Position numbers and translations under genes: made by a program. Of a DNA stretch of 64,000 bases, positions 11,773 to 20,703 are shown piece after piece. This DNA is from Pinus tabuliformis (taxonomy: Eukaryota; Streptophyta; Pinopsida; Pinales; Pinaceae), in the NCBI GenBank assembly GCA_031772625.1, contig CM062812.1, positions 733,805,714 to 733,869,713 on the forward strand, in the 5' to 3' direction. Numbering within the stretch: position 1 is the first letter of the stretch; each line of letters opens with the position of its first letter. The notes under the pieces are model-generated. The model saw only the letters and a list, made by a program, of their open reading frames with translations. It was not told the origin of the DNA and made no database searches.

Positions 11773-14700
11773 TCAACGCTTGAGTAGTTCTGGATACTTC
11801 TGCATAAAATTCTCATCCTCCCATGTGGAATCTTCAGCGGATAAGTTCTTCCACTTGATAAGATACTCTGAAATTGATCGATTTCGTAGCTGTCGAGTTC
11901 TTGTTTCTGTGACTGCTTCCGGTTCCAATATAATTTTTCCTTCCTCGTCAAGTTCTGGCAATATTGTTTGAACTGGGAGCTTGTCACCTATAACCTTCTT
12001 TAAACATGAAACATGGAAAACTGGGTGCAATCGAGAAGCTGCAGGAAGCTCCAATTTGTATGCCATAGTACCAATCTTTTGCAACACCTTGTACGGACCA
12101 TAATACTTTGGTGATAATTTATTATCCTTCTTAGCTTGCTTGAGGGACATTTGCTTATATGGTTGTAGCCGTAGGAATACCCAATCACCTACATCAAAAC
12201 TTCTTTCACTGCGATGTTGATCTGCCTGTTGTTTCATTCTATTCTGTGCCAACACGAGGTTATCCTTTAAGAGTTGGAGGACTTGTTGTTGATGTTCGAT
12301 GTGATGTTCCACTGCCTGAACCTTAGAATTTTCTCTTAAATATGATGTGATGGATGGTGGTTGATACCCATAAAGTGCCATAAATGGGGTCATTTTTGTT
12401 GCTGTATGGAAGGAAGTGTTATACCACCATTCAGCCAGAGGCAACCATTTGACCCATTGTGTCTGTTTATCAGATACAAAGCAACGAAGATATCCTTCCA
12501 AACATTTGTTTACTATCTCAGTTTTCCCATCAGATTGAGGATGATAAGATGAGCTATGAGCTAACTGAGTACCAAGACAAGAAAATAATTCTGTCCAAAA
12601 ATTTCCAGTGAAAATGGGATCTCTGTCACTTACAATAATCTTTGGGTTTCCATGTAGCTTTTGAATTGTTTCCATAAATGCAGTAGAAACTGTACTGGCT
12701 TTAAATGGATGTGATAATGCACAAAAGTGTGCATACTTGGTAAGTCTGTCAACTACCACCATGATGACACTCTTTCCCTCAGACTTGGGTAAACCTGTGA
12801 TAAAATCCATTGAAACCTCCTCCCAACGTTGGCTTGGAATGGATAAAGGTTGTAATAGACCCGGTGTCTTAATTGTTTCAACTTTATTTTGTTGGCAAAC
12901 CAAACATTCTGCCACAAACTTTTGAATATCTGATTTAAGGCCATCCCAAAAAAATTCCTTCTTAACCCTGTGGTAAGTTTTTAAAAATCCTGAGTGCCCT
13001 CCTAAGGGAGAAGTGTGCAATTCCATAAGAATCTTTTGTTTTAGCTGGGAATTCTTACAGAGGTATAAGCGATCTTTGTACCATAACGAATCATTTTTCC
13101 AGCTAAATGTATCAGACGTACTGGAATCTTGTTGTAGCTTTCGAATAAGTGCCCACACTTCTTCGTCATTCTTCCATTCCTCCCTTGCTTCGTTTATCCA
13201 ATCTGGTTGGATAATAGAAATGGCGCACAACAATGCTTCCACATCCTCATCCTTTCTTGAGAGTGCATCTGCCACCACATTTTGCTTCCCTTTTTTGTAG
13301 ATGATTTCAAAGTCATAACCCAACATCTTTGTGACCCACTTTTGTTGCTCTTCAGAGGATAATCTTTGTTCTAAAAAGTATTTAAGGCTATCATGATCCG
13401 TTTTTACCTTGAAGTGTCTTCCCATTAGGTAGGGTCGCCATTTCTTAAGTGCATGGAGTATTGCCAACATTTCCTTCTCATAAATAGCTTTGCTTAAAAA
13501 CTTTCCCTTGATTGGACGACTTTCAAAAGCAATGGGTCTTTCATCTTGCATTAGAACAGCACCAATTCCATTTCCTGAAGCATCACATTCCACAATAAAG
13601 GTTTTTGTGAAGTCCGGTGTAGCTAAGACCGGTGCTTGGCACATTGCCTCTTTAAGATGTTCAAAGGCCTTTGTTGCTTCCGGAGTCCATGAAAATGCAT
13701 CTTTCTTCAATAATGTTGTTAGAGGTGCTGCTATTCTCCCATAATTCTTAACAAACTTGCGATAATACCCTGTCAACCCAAGAAATCCTCGCAGATGCTT
13801 TATGGATGTGGGGATTTTCCATTCCTTAATGGCTTTAATTTTGCTAGGGTCTACCTTAACTCCTTCATGAGATACAATATGACCCAAATATTCCACCTCC
13901 TGGACTCCAAAGAAACATTTGGATCTTTTTGCATATAATTGTTTCTCCTCCAATAGTTGTAGCACCCTGTCAACATGTTCAACATGATCCTTCCAAGACT
14001 TGCTGTAGATTAGTATATCATCAAAAAATACTAACACAAATTTTCTAAGGAATGGTTTGAAAATTGAATTCATCAAACCTTGAAATGTTGAAGGTGCATT
14101 GGTAAGGCCAAAAGGCATGACCAAAAATTCATAATGACCCTCATGAGTTCTAAATGCCGTTTTCGGAATGTCTTCAATCTTCATTCTGATTTGATGATAT
14201 CCTGAACGAAGATCCAACTTGGTGAAGTAAATTGATCCATGCAATTCATCCAGTAATTCATCAATGACAGGAATGGGGAACTTATCTTTAATAGTGAGCT
14301 TGTTGAGCTCCCTATAATCTGGACACATGCGCCATGATCCATCCTTCTTGTGCACCAATACTACTGGAGCAGAGAAAGAACTTTGACTCGGTTGAATTAT
14401 ACCAGCCTCTAGCATTTCTGCAACCATACGTTCAATTTCACTTTTTTGGACATAGGGATATCTGTACGGCCTGATGTTTGGAGGAACACTTCCTGGAATC
14501 AGATGAATAGCATGATCATGATCACGCATAGGTGGGAGACCTTTGGGAGTCTCAAATACCTTGGAATGATTGTCCAGGACTTTTTGGAGATCTGGAGAAA
14601 TAGATGATTCCAATGTGGAAACATCTAGCGAACATAATTGTGCAATTACACCTCTTTGCTCCTTTTTTAGAAGCTTTGTCATACCATTAGAGCTGATTAT

Positions 14701-16278
14701 CTTTCCTGGTTTCCCTGCAATACCCCTTAATTCAACTTCCTTTCCTTCCGTAGAAAATTTGATGAAAAGTTCTTGAAAATTAAAAGCTATTGTACCCAAG
14801 GATTGTAGCCATTGGACTCCTAGTACAACATCAGCACCTCCCATTGGAATGGAAAGCATTGGGCTAGTCAATACATATTCTCCCATGGATAGCTTGATAT
14901 TATGGCACTTTCCAGAGCAATTTATTGTTCCTCCATTTGCAATCATCACTTGACACTCTGGTGCTGGATATAGGAAGCAATTCAATTCTTTTGCTACCCT
15001 ACAATGAATAAAATTGTGGGTGCTTCCTGAATCAATCAACACTATTACCTTTTTCTTCTTGATTTGTCCTTCTATCTTGATGGTTTGAGGAGTGGTAATT
15101 CCCGCCAATGCATTACAAGATATGGTCGGATTTATTTGTTCTTCATCTAGGCTTTGTTCCTGGAGTATATCCTCTTCTTTTGACCTTTCTTGCTCCTTTT
15201 CTTCTTCCTCTTCACAATCTATGTAGAATAATTTCTTCTCAGCACACTTATGACCTTTAGTGTATTTGCTATCACAACTGTAACAAAGCCCTTTTGCTCT
15301 TTTTTCTTCCAATTGTTGTGGTGTCAACCTTATAGGTTGTGGAAGACTAGGGGCAACAACACTTCCGTCTTTATAGTTGTGAGTGGTATGCTTCCTGGTT
15401 GCCATAATTTTGCTTTCCATTTTTCTTGCTAACCTGAATGCCTTCTCTAATGAATCAGGTTCCCAAAGGCGAACATCATGTTGGATATTATCCTTTAAAG
15501 ACCCTATGAACACATCAATCCTATGCTCCTCTGGAATATCTTTTACCCTTATGTTCAATTTTTGGAACTCCTCAATGTGCTCCATTATTGAACCCTTTTG
15601 TTTGAGACTTATCAATTGGCTAAAAAAAGTGTTGCTTTTTGTATCCTCATAATGTGCTATCAATTCTTTCGTAAAAATTGCCCAAGTGATAAATTGTTTA
15701 CGAGAGCAAAGCCATTGATACCATACAAACTGATTTGGTTCCAAATATAAAGTTGCCATACGTACCTTTTGTGTGTTTTGCACATTATTGAGATCGAAGA
15801 ATTGCTCCATCTGTAATATCCATGTGGCGGGATCCTTGCCATCAAACTTCCTCATATCGATTTTTGGAATATGGTGGGTCTTCGATCCAACATTAGAGTC
15901 TATGGAATCATGATTAACATTTCTTTTGTTCTCATCATGAGTTTCCTTTACTACCTTTTCACCATTAGTAAGTATTTCTTGTAGAAAATTTGTCAAATCT
16001 GTCTTCAAATCTACCATGTCTGTCTTCAAATCTGTCCTCAAATCTATCTTCAGATCATCCATCTTAGCTTCCATGCCCTTTATCTTAGATTCCACGCCAT
16101 TTATCTTAGATTCCACGCCATTTATCTTAGCATCTGTTAGCTTTTGTGAGCGTGACATTTGTTGCACTTGTTCTTGTAATTTTGATATATCATGTAGCAT
16201 TTCTTCCTCTTCTTCATGAGTCATGCTAGAGCTTTCAGGTTCCTTACTAGGTGTTTGCATTTTCTTTCCTCGGGGCAT
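11773..16278 (-). CDS. gag-pol: Intact gag-pol polyprotein of element 2 (Ty3/gypsy, chromodomain-bearing)
   Basis: 1501 residues, ATG at 16278. Order of domains: coiled-coil-like N-terminus with repeated KINGVES units (about 25-105); gag core FDGKDPATW (about 140-290); zinc knuckle from C332 (CYSC...GHKC); aspartic protease with IDSGS (D416). Reverse transcriptase (about 600-780) has FFDDILIY, catalytic D753 and D754. RNase H follows (CDASGNG, D899), then integrase with an HHCC zinc site (GGH at 1095) and catalytic D1158, D1218 and E1254, exactly D-x35-E. A GPY motif lies near 1395. The C-terminal [18 protein letters not shown] is a chromodomain, which in chromoviruses directs integration to particular chromatin. 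All key residues are present. Gag and pol are in one frame, as in many plant chromoviruses. The 5' LTR 665 bases upstream supplies the promoter. Confidence 0.96.
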   Translation of the reverse strand: MPRGKKMQTPSKEPESSSMTHEEEEEMLHDISKLQEQVQQMSRSQKLTDAKINGVESKINGVESKIKGMEAKMDDLKIDLRTDLKTDMVDLKTDLTNFLQEILTNGEKVVKETHDENKRNVNHDSIDSNVGSKTHHIPKIDMRKFDGKDPATWILQMEQFFDLNNVQNTQKVRMATLYLEPNQFVWYQWLCSRKQFITWAIFTKELIAHYEDTKSNTFFSQLISLKQKGSIMEHIEEFQKLNIRVKDIPEEHRIDVFIGSLKDNIQHDVRLWEPDSLEKAFRLARKMESKIMATRKHTTHNYKDGSVVAPSLPQPIRLTPQQLEEKRAKGLCYSCDSKYTKGHKCAEKKLFYIDCEEEEEKEQERSKEEDILQEQSLDEEQINPTISCNALAGITTPQTIKIEGQIKKKKVIVLIDSGSTHNFIHCRVAKELNCFLYPAPECQVMIANGGTINCSGKCHNIKLSMGEYVLTSPMLSIPMGGADVVLGVQWLQSLGTIAFNFQELFIKFSTEGKEVELRGIAGKPGKIISSNGMTKLLKKEQRGVIAQLCSLDVSTLESSISPDLQKVLDNHSKVFETPKGLPPMRDHDHAIHLIPGSVPPNIRPYRYPYVQKSEIERMVAEMLEAGIIQPSQSSFSAPVVLVHKKDGSWRMCPDYRELNKLTIKDKFPIPVIDELLDELHGSIYFTKLDLRSGYHQIRMKIEDIPKTAFRTHEGHYEFLVMPFGLTNAPSTFQGLMNSIFKPFLRKFVLVFFDDILIYSKSWKDHVEHVDRVLQLLEEKQLYAKRSKCFFGVQEVEYLGHIVSHEGVKVDPSKIKAIKEWKIPTSIKHLRGFLGLTGYYRKFVKNYGRIAAPLTTLLKKDAFSWTPEATKAFEHLKEAMCQAPVLATPDFTKTFIVECDASGNGIGAVLMQDERPIAFESRPIKGKFLSKAIYEKEMLAILHALKKWRPYLMGRHFKVKTDHDSLKYFLEQRLSSEEQQKWVTKMLGYDFEIIYKKGKQNVVADALSRKDEDVEALLCAISIIQPDWINEAREEWKNDEEVWALIRKLQQDSSTSDTFSWKNDSLWYKDRLYLCKNSQLKQKILMELHTSPLGGHSGFLKTYHRVKKEFFWDGLKSDIQKFVAECLVCQQNKVETIKTPGLLQPLSIPSQRWEEVSMDFITGLPKSEGKSVIMVVVDRLTKYAHFCALSHPFKASTVSTAFMETIQKLHGNPKIIVSDRDPIFTGNFWTELFSCLGTQLAHSSSYHPQSDGKTEIVNKCLEGYLRCFVSDKQTQWVKWLPLAEWWYNTSFHTATKMTPFMALYGYQPPSITSYLRENSKVQAVEHHIEHQQQVLQLLKDNLVLAQNRMKQQADQHRSERSFDVGDWVFLRLQPYKQMSLKQAKKDNKLSPKYYGPYKVLQKIGTMAYKLELPAASRLHPVFHVSCLKKVIGDKLPVQTILPELDEEGKIILEPEAVTETRTRQLRNRSISEYLIKWKNLSAEDSTWEDENFMQKYPELLKR

Positions 16279-16929
16279 CAGTTACCGATAATAATGCTTT
16301 ACTATGCCCTTTGAATTCCTTCAAACCAAGCTTATGCAAAAATTAAAAAAAAACTACACACCTTTTTTCACTTTGTAGAAGCCTGATATTGAATCTGATG
16401 TATCTCTGTAATTTCAAATCATCCAGTTCTGAAATTGTGACTTGTAGTAGCCTTCTATGTCCTCTTTCCAATGCCACTAGTCTGATCCAAATTGGATTCT
16501 CCAAGAAAGAGTTATGCACAATCTCCCACAGTGACCTGATTATAGACTAGTTCAGTAGAGCGAACTTGTACGAAGTGCCACGTGTCACTGTTTCAACCTT
16601 TGACTCTGAAAAATATATACAAGAAACTACAGTCCGTCCTCTTTCTGTACCTTCTTACGAAATTTCAATCCGATGCTCAGAAAGAAAGTTATGACGATTT
16701 TCCCCAGGTCACCTGTTTTGAATGTAATTCAGGAGTCTGCAAAAATACCAACTTCCTCAGATCATATCTCCGAAAATATCGAGCGAAAAGCTCTGAAATT
16801 CAGACCCAAGGTTCAGCGTGATTTCTTCTCAAATGGGTTTTTTTGCAACTTCTGAAACGTCACAGAAAAAAAGTTATAGCGAAAATGCCACGATGACCTG
16901 TTTGGAGCAGCGAAACCCTAGAATCCAAA
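16279..16929 (-). other. Element 2 untranslated leader
   Basis: The stretch between primer site and gag ATG. It is conserved in elements 1, 3, 4 and 5, including ACTCTTTCTTGGAGAATCC and GCATTGGAAAGAGGACA on the minus strand. Short frames appear in it, but no start or product is convincing here. In element 5 part of it has become coding. A packaging or dimerisation role would be usual for this position but is not shown by the sequence. Confidence 0.7.
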
Positions 16930-16941
16930 GCTCTGATACCA
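16930..16941 (-). other. Element 2 primer binding site (initiator Met-tRNA)
   Basis: TGGTATCAGAGC on the minus strand, two bases inside the 5' LTR. It is complementary to the 3' end of plant initiator Met-tRNA and is the standard minus-strand primer site of plant gypsy elements. It is unmutated here and in element 5. Confidence 0.92.
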
Positions 16942-16943
16942 AA

Positions 16944-17275
16944 TGTTATGAAACCAGCTCAAGAAAAGATAGAAAAGATAGATCAACGCCTTAGAATTCA
17001 GCCTCTTCGAGGGGGAAACCTCCTTTACATTACATAAATGAACAATTCTTGGATGATTCAAATGACAAAACCTCCTTTCTATATATAGGAGTCTAAGGAG
17101 TCACAATATAATCCAGCCGACCTAACAATAATAATATAAAGCCACAAAAATAACAATAGAGGGATTCTATGGGCACATTAATAACAATATGGGGGCAATG
17201 GGGGCACAACAATATAAATAAGGGGTATAACTACAATAGTAATTGGGTAATCACTAGTATTATAGGGACCCAACA
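16944..17275 (-). repeat. Element 2 5' LTR with promoter
   Basis: 332 bp. It contains CTATATATAG at about 17079-17088, a plausible TATA box on the element strand, in every LTR of the family. Transcription would run towards lower coordinates, through the leader into gag. Confidence 0.93.
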
Positions 17276-17280
17276 CAACA
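17276..17280. repeat. Target-site duplication CAACA (right) of element 2
   Basis: It matches 11407-11411, and gag of element 1 resumes directly after it. Confidence 0.92.
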
Positions 17281-18211
17281 ACACTTTCGTCTTTATAGTT
17301 GTGAGTGGTATGCTTCCTGGTTGCCATAATTTTGCTTTCCATTTTTCTTGCTAACCTGAATGCCTTCTCTAATGAATCAGGTTCCCAAAGGCGAACATCA
17401 TGTTGGATATTATCCTTTAAAGACTCTATGAACACATCAATCCTATGCTCCTCTGGAATATCTTTTACCCTTATGTTCAATTTTTGGAACTCCTCAATGT
17501 ACTCCATTATTGAACCCTTTTGTTTGAGACTTATCAATTGGTTAAAAAAGGTGTTGCTTTTTGTATCCTCATAATGTGCTATCAATTCTTCCGTAAAAAT
17601 TGTCCAAGTGATAAATTGTTTACGAGAGCAAAGCCATTGATACCATACAAACTGCTTTGGTTCCAAATATAAAGTTGCCATACATACCTTTTGTGTGTTT
17701 TGCACGTTAATGAGATCAAAAAATTGCTCCATCTGTAATATCCATGTTGTGGGATCCTTGCCATCAAACTTCCTCATATCGATTTTTGGAATATGGTGGG
17801 TCTTTGATCCAACATTAGAGTCTATGGAATCATGATTAACATTTCTTTTGTTCGCATCATGAGTTTCCTTTACAACCTTTTCACCATTAGTAAGTATTTC
17901 TTGTAGAAAATTTGTCAAATATGTCTTCAAATATGCCATGTCTGTCTTCAAATCTGTTTTCAAATCTACCATGTCTCTCTTCAAATCTATCTTCGAATCA
18001 TCCATCTTAGCTTCCATGCCCTTTATCTTAGATTCCATGCCATTTATCTTCGATTCCACGCCATTTATATTAGCTTTTGTGAGTGTGACATTTGTTGCAC
18101 TTGTTCTTGTAATTTTGATATATCATGTAGCATTTCTTCCTCTTCTTCATGAGTCATGCTAGAGCTTTCAGGTTCCTTACTAGGTGTTTGCATTTTCTTT
18201 CCTTGGGGCAT
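17276..18211 (-). pseudogene. Element 1 gag, 5' part, broken
   Basis: The start codon would be at 18211 ([13 protein letters not shown]). A frame break near 18060 separates the first residues from the rest. From 18059 downwards the frame carries the KINGMES coiled-coil repeats, FDGKDPTTW and the gag core. It then runs artificially through the target duplication into the LTR of element 2. Without the insertion it would join the zinc-knuckle remnant at 11411. Confidence 0.9.
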
Positions 18212-18864
18212 CAATTACCGATAATAATGCTTTACTATGCCCTTTGAATTCCTTCAAACCAAGCTTACGCAAAAATTAAAAAAAAAATAGACACCTTTTT
18301 TCACTTTGTAGAAGCCTGCTATTGAATCTGATGTATCTCTGTAATTTCAGATCATCGAGTTCTAAAATTGTGATCTGTAGTAGCCTTCTGTGTCCTCTTT
18401 CCAATGCCACCAGTCTGATCCAAATTGGATTCTCCAAGGAGGAGTTATGCAAACTCTCCCACAGTGACCTGCTTATAGACTAGTTCAGTAGAGCCAACTT
18501 TTACGACGTGCCACGAATCACTGTTTCAACCTTTGGCTCTAAAAAAATATATAAAAGAAACTGAAGTCCGTCCTCTTTCTGTACCTTCTTACAAAATTTC
18601 AATCCGACGCTCAGAAAGAAAGTTATGACGATTTTCACCAGGTCACCTGTTTGGAATGTAATTCAGGAGTCTGCAAGAAGACCAACTTCCTCAGATCATA
18701 TCTCCGCAAATATAGCGCGAAAAGTTTTGAAATTCGGACCCAAGATTCAATGCGATGTCTTCTCAAATGTGCTTTTTTTTTAGCTTCTGAAACATCACAG
18801 AAAAAAGGTTATAGTGAAAAGGCCACGATGACCTGTTGGGAGCAGCGAAACCCTAGAATCCAAG
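18212..18864 (-). other. Element 1 leader
   Basis: Homologous to the leader of element 2, with many substitutions and small indels. Confidence 0.7.
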
Positions 18865-18876
18865 GCTTCGATACCA
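18865..18876 (-). other. Element 1 primer binding site, mutated
   Basis: The minus strand reads TGGTATCGAAGC where element 2 has TGGTATCAGAGC. Two neighbouring changes weaken the match to Met-tRNA. Confidence 0.75.
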
Positions 18877-18878
18877 AA

Positions 18879-19211
18879 TGTTATGAAACGAGCTCAAGAA
18901 AAGATAGAAAAGATAGATCAACGCCTTAGAATTCAACCTCTTCGAGGGGGCAACCTCCTTTACATTACATAAATGAACAATTCTTGTATGATACAAATGA
19001 CAAAACCTCCTTTCTATAACTAGGAGTCTAAGGAGTCATAATATAACCCAGCCGACCTAACAATAATAATATAAAGCCAGAAAAATAACAATAGAGGAAT
19101 TCTATGGGGCACAATAATAAAAATATGGGGGCAATAGGGGCACAACGATATTAATAAGGGGTATAAATACAATAGTAATGGGGTAATCACTAGTATTATA
19201 GGGACCCAACA
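18879..19211 (-). repeat. Element 1 5' LTR
   Basis: 333 bp, TG...CA ends, directly followed by the CTGTT target duplication. Confidence 0.92.
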
Positions 19212-19216
19212 CTGTT
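19212..19216. repeat. Target-site duplication CTGTT (right) of element 1
   Basis: It repeats 7504-7508, and the interrupted HUA1-like exon resumes at 19217. Confidence 0.9.
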
Positions 19217-19252
19217 TCACTACCAGAGAGGGTTGGTGAGCTTCAATGTGCT
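19217..19252 (+). pseudogene. HUA1-like exon, part after the insertion, start of finger 3
   Basis: Joined to 7491-7508 it reads VKHVAV-SLPERVGELQCA in one frame. It ends at a GT donor (19253) just after the first zinc-ligand Cys of finger 3. Confidence 0.78.
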
Positions 19253-19366
19253 GTAATACACTCAGTGATGATTTTTGTGTTTTCTTGTTCTACGGTTGTT
19301 TCTGATTGGATTATATTTTTGATTTTGGAATTGTTGGTCTACTGAATTCCTTGTTGTGGACCTCAG

Positions 19367-19592
19367 TTTCTTTTCAAGACAGGTATTTGCAAGTATGGTG
19401 CCAAGTGCAAGTTTGATCATCCAAAAGACAAGAGGATCTTTAAAAATATCAGAGCACAAAGGGCATGGGGATGTTGTTGCAACTATAAGAACAAAGGAAC
19501 AAGGGATTTCTAGAGTTGTAAATGGGAAAACAAAGGTCACACCTATAGAGCTTACTATCATGCATAATTCCAAGGGCTTACCAGTTAGACCT
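19367..19592 (+). pseudogene. HUA1-like exon, finger 3 and linker
   Basis: After a CCTCAG acceptor the frame gives FLFKTGICKYGAKCKFDHPKD. With the Cys of the preceding exon the spacing is C-x8-C-x5-C-x3-H, so finger 3 is complete. A frameshift follows. The other frame carries a Ser/Lys-rich linker and then HNSKGLPVRP, a family signature before finger 4. A GT (19598) shortly after could be the donor. The exon that should hold the first Cys of finger 4 was not found. Confidence 0.78.
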
Positions 19593-20206
19593 TTGAGTAT
19601 TTGTTTGGATTTATCTATTGCTTAATGCATGGATGAAGGATTTAGTCATGAGTAATTTCTAACTAGTTTTTTTTCATTTCAAATTCATCTTAAGTTACTA
19701 CATTATATGGTTATTAGTGTTGTTTAGATCTCTCCAATGAAGAAAACCTAGGTTGGATTTCTTTGATGTGTTCTACTTGATGTAATTCATTAGAATCTAG
19801 TTGGCTTCATTACCTTCTGTGTCTGTAGTATGTACTTGTGGTTTTTTATTGAGATTGTTCAGGCTTTCTATCAATGTTTTGCACATTTGAGAATGATTTG
19901 GTATTTATTTCCTCTAATTATTGTGGATGCTACGATTTTGCATGATGAGAAAGATTGCTCATTTTATGTCAAAATAGGGAGGTAGTTTTAAATTGTGATG
20001 CATTTCTTTTATCAAATCATGAAGGGAATTCTAGAATTATTATTCATGTCATTATATATGTATGAGTAAATGGAGTGATAATATTATTATAGTGTTAGTT
20101 TAAAACAAGCGTATGTTTTATTGAAATCTTACAGGTTGATTAGCATATTTTTTTATACAAAGTGTACTCATTGATTTTACCTGATTTGGTTTAATCTTTT
20201 GTGTAG

Positions 20207-20253
20207 CTGCAAATTTGGATCAAATTGCCGATTCAATCGTCCTGATAGGATAT
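20207..20253 (+). pseudogene. HUA1-like exon, second half of finger 4 (His lost)
   Basis: Between a TGTGTAG acceptor and a GTAAGT donor the frame is CKFGSNCRFNRPDRI. Cys-x5-Cys-x3 is kept, but the final ligand is Arg (CGT) where His (CAT) is expected. Confidence 0.72.
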
Positions 20254-20381
20254 GTAAGTTTTAGCTTGATTAGAGAAGTATGGATGTTGGATTTTGTTAA
20301 ACTTTCCCATTGCCATATTTTGCAACCTTGCAATAACTAATGTAACTAAAATTACATATCATTTTTTATTTCATGATGCAG

Positions 20382-20449
20382 TAGTAAATATGCCACCAGC
20401 TGTTATGCCATTTTCTACCAATAATCAACCTTTAGTTGGCTATTCAGGG
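20382..20449 (+). pseudogene. HUA1-like exon, linker after finger 4
   Basis: The phase continues from the previous exon to give VNMPPAVMPFSTNNQPLVGY, ending in SG before GTAAGT. It is open and has clean splice sites on both sides. It is a hydrophobic, Pro- and Asn-rich linker like that between the fourth and fifth fingers of the family. Confidence 0.65.
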
Positions 20450-20637
20450 GTAAGTTGGAGCCTCCTTTATATTTCAGTGTAATTTTGCTACAATGTTTTG
20501 TATATTTATCAAAATCTTTGATGCTGACATTGAGCTCTTCTTTAGTTAAGTTTTTGTGGTTAATTAAATATACTCTAGCACCATCTTTTCTCTAGTGTAT
20601 TCTACTGATCTGTTGACTGTTATTCATATGTTTTCAG

Positions 20638-20703
20638 ATGCTTCCCCAACATAGTTTAGGAGCTCCTATTCCTCCACAGAGGCCTGGAGAGATGGAATGT
20701 ACA
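20638..20703 (+). pseudogene. HUA1-like exon before finger 5
   Basis: Acceptor TTTTCAG, then MLPQHSLGAPIPPQRPGEME and CT, then a GTGAGT donor. RPGExxC is the standard lead-in to a CCCH finger. The next exon, with the rest of finger 5, and finger 6 were not found downstream to 23472. Confidence 0.68.

Larger units (their letters stand above)
11412..17275 (-). mobile_element. Element 2: complete, young Ty3/gypsy retrotransposon nested in element 1
   Basis: 5,864 bp with 332-bp LTRs at both ends (11412-11743 and 16944-17275). By eye the LTRs differ at three positions (about 0.9%). It has an intact Met-tRNA primer site, a polypurine tract, a 665-base leader, one uninterrupted gag-pol frame and a perfect CAACA target duplication. 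This is the structure of an autonomous, recently inserted element. It went into gag of a related copy in the same orientation. Whether it is still transcribed or mobile cannot be told from sequence. Confidence 0.95.
7509..19211 (-). mobile_element. Element 1: Ty3/gypsy chromovirus-type retrotransposon, host of nested element 2
   Basis: The element is bounded by related LTRs (7509-7810 and 18879-19211) beginning TG and ending CA, with a CTGTT target duplication. Its own sequence is about 5.83 kb once element 2 (11412-17275) and one copy of CAACA are removed. Gag lies at 17276-18211 and pol at about 7850-11411, both on the minus strand and both broken. The 3' LTR has lost about 30 bases relative to the 5' LTR, and the primer site is mutated. 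Together with the frame damage this makes element 1 clearly older than element 2. It was inserted antisense into a coding exon of the HUA1-like gene. Confidence 0.92.
4429..20703 (+). pseudogene. HUA1-like: HUA1-like CCCH zinc-finger gene, decayed and split by retrotransposons
   Basis: Eight exon pieces in order match the plant HUA1 (C3H37) family, nuclear RNA-binding proteins with CCCH fingers that act on pre-mRNA processing. Diagnostic pieces are YPQRLGEKDC, VPAGGIPNWKEV (after a frameshift), SLPERVGELQC, HNSKGLPVRP and PQRPGEMEC. Finger 1 has its second and third Cys changed to Tyr. Finger 2 has its first Cys changed to Tyr, plus a stop and frameshifts. Finger 3 keeps all four ligands. Finger 4 lacks its first half and has His changed to Arg. 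Only the first Cys of finger 5 is visible and no sixth finger was found. Most splice sites are recognisable, so this is a decayed intron-containing gene and not a processed copy. An antisense Ty3/gypsy element sits inside one exon. The family assignment rests on motif recall. Confidence 0.75.

Noticed and set aside
17178-18059. 293-residue minus frame ending in LPPYCY
   Set aside because: Its C-terminus is translated LTR and target duplication of element 2. Only the part above 17276 is genuine element 1 gag.
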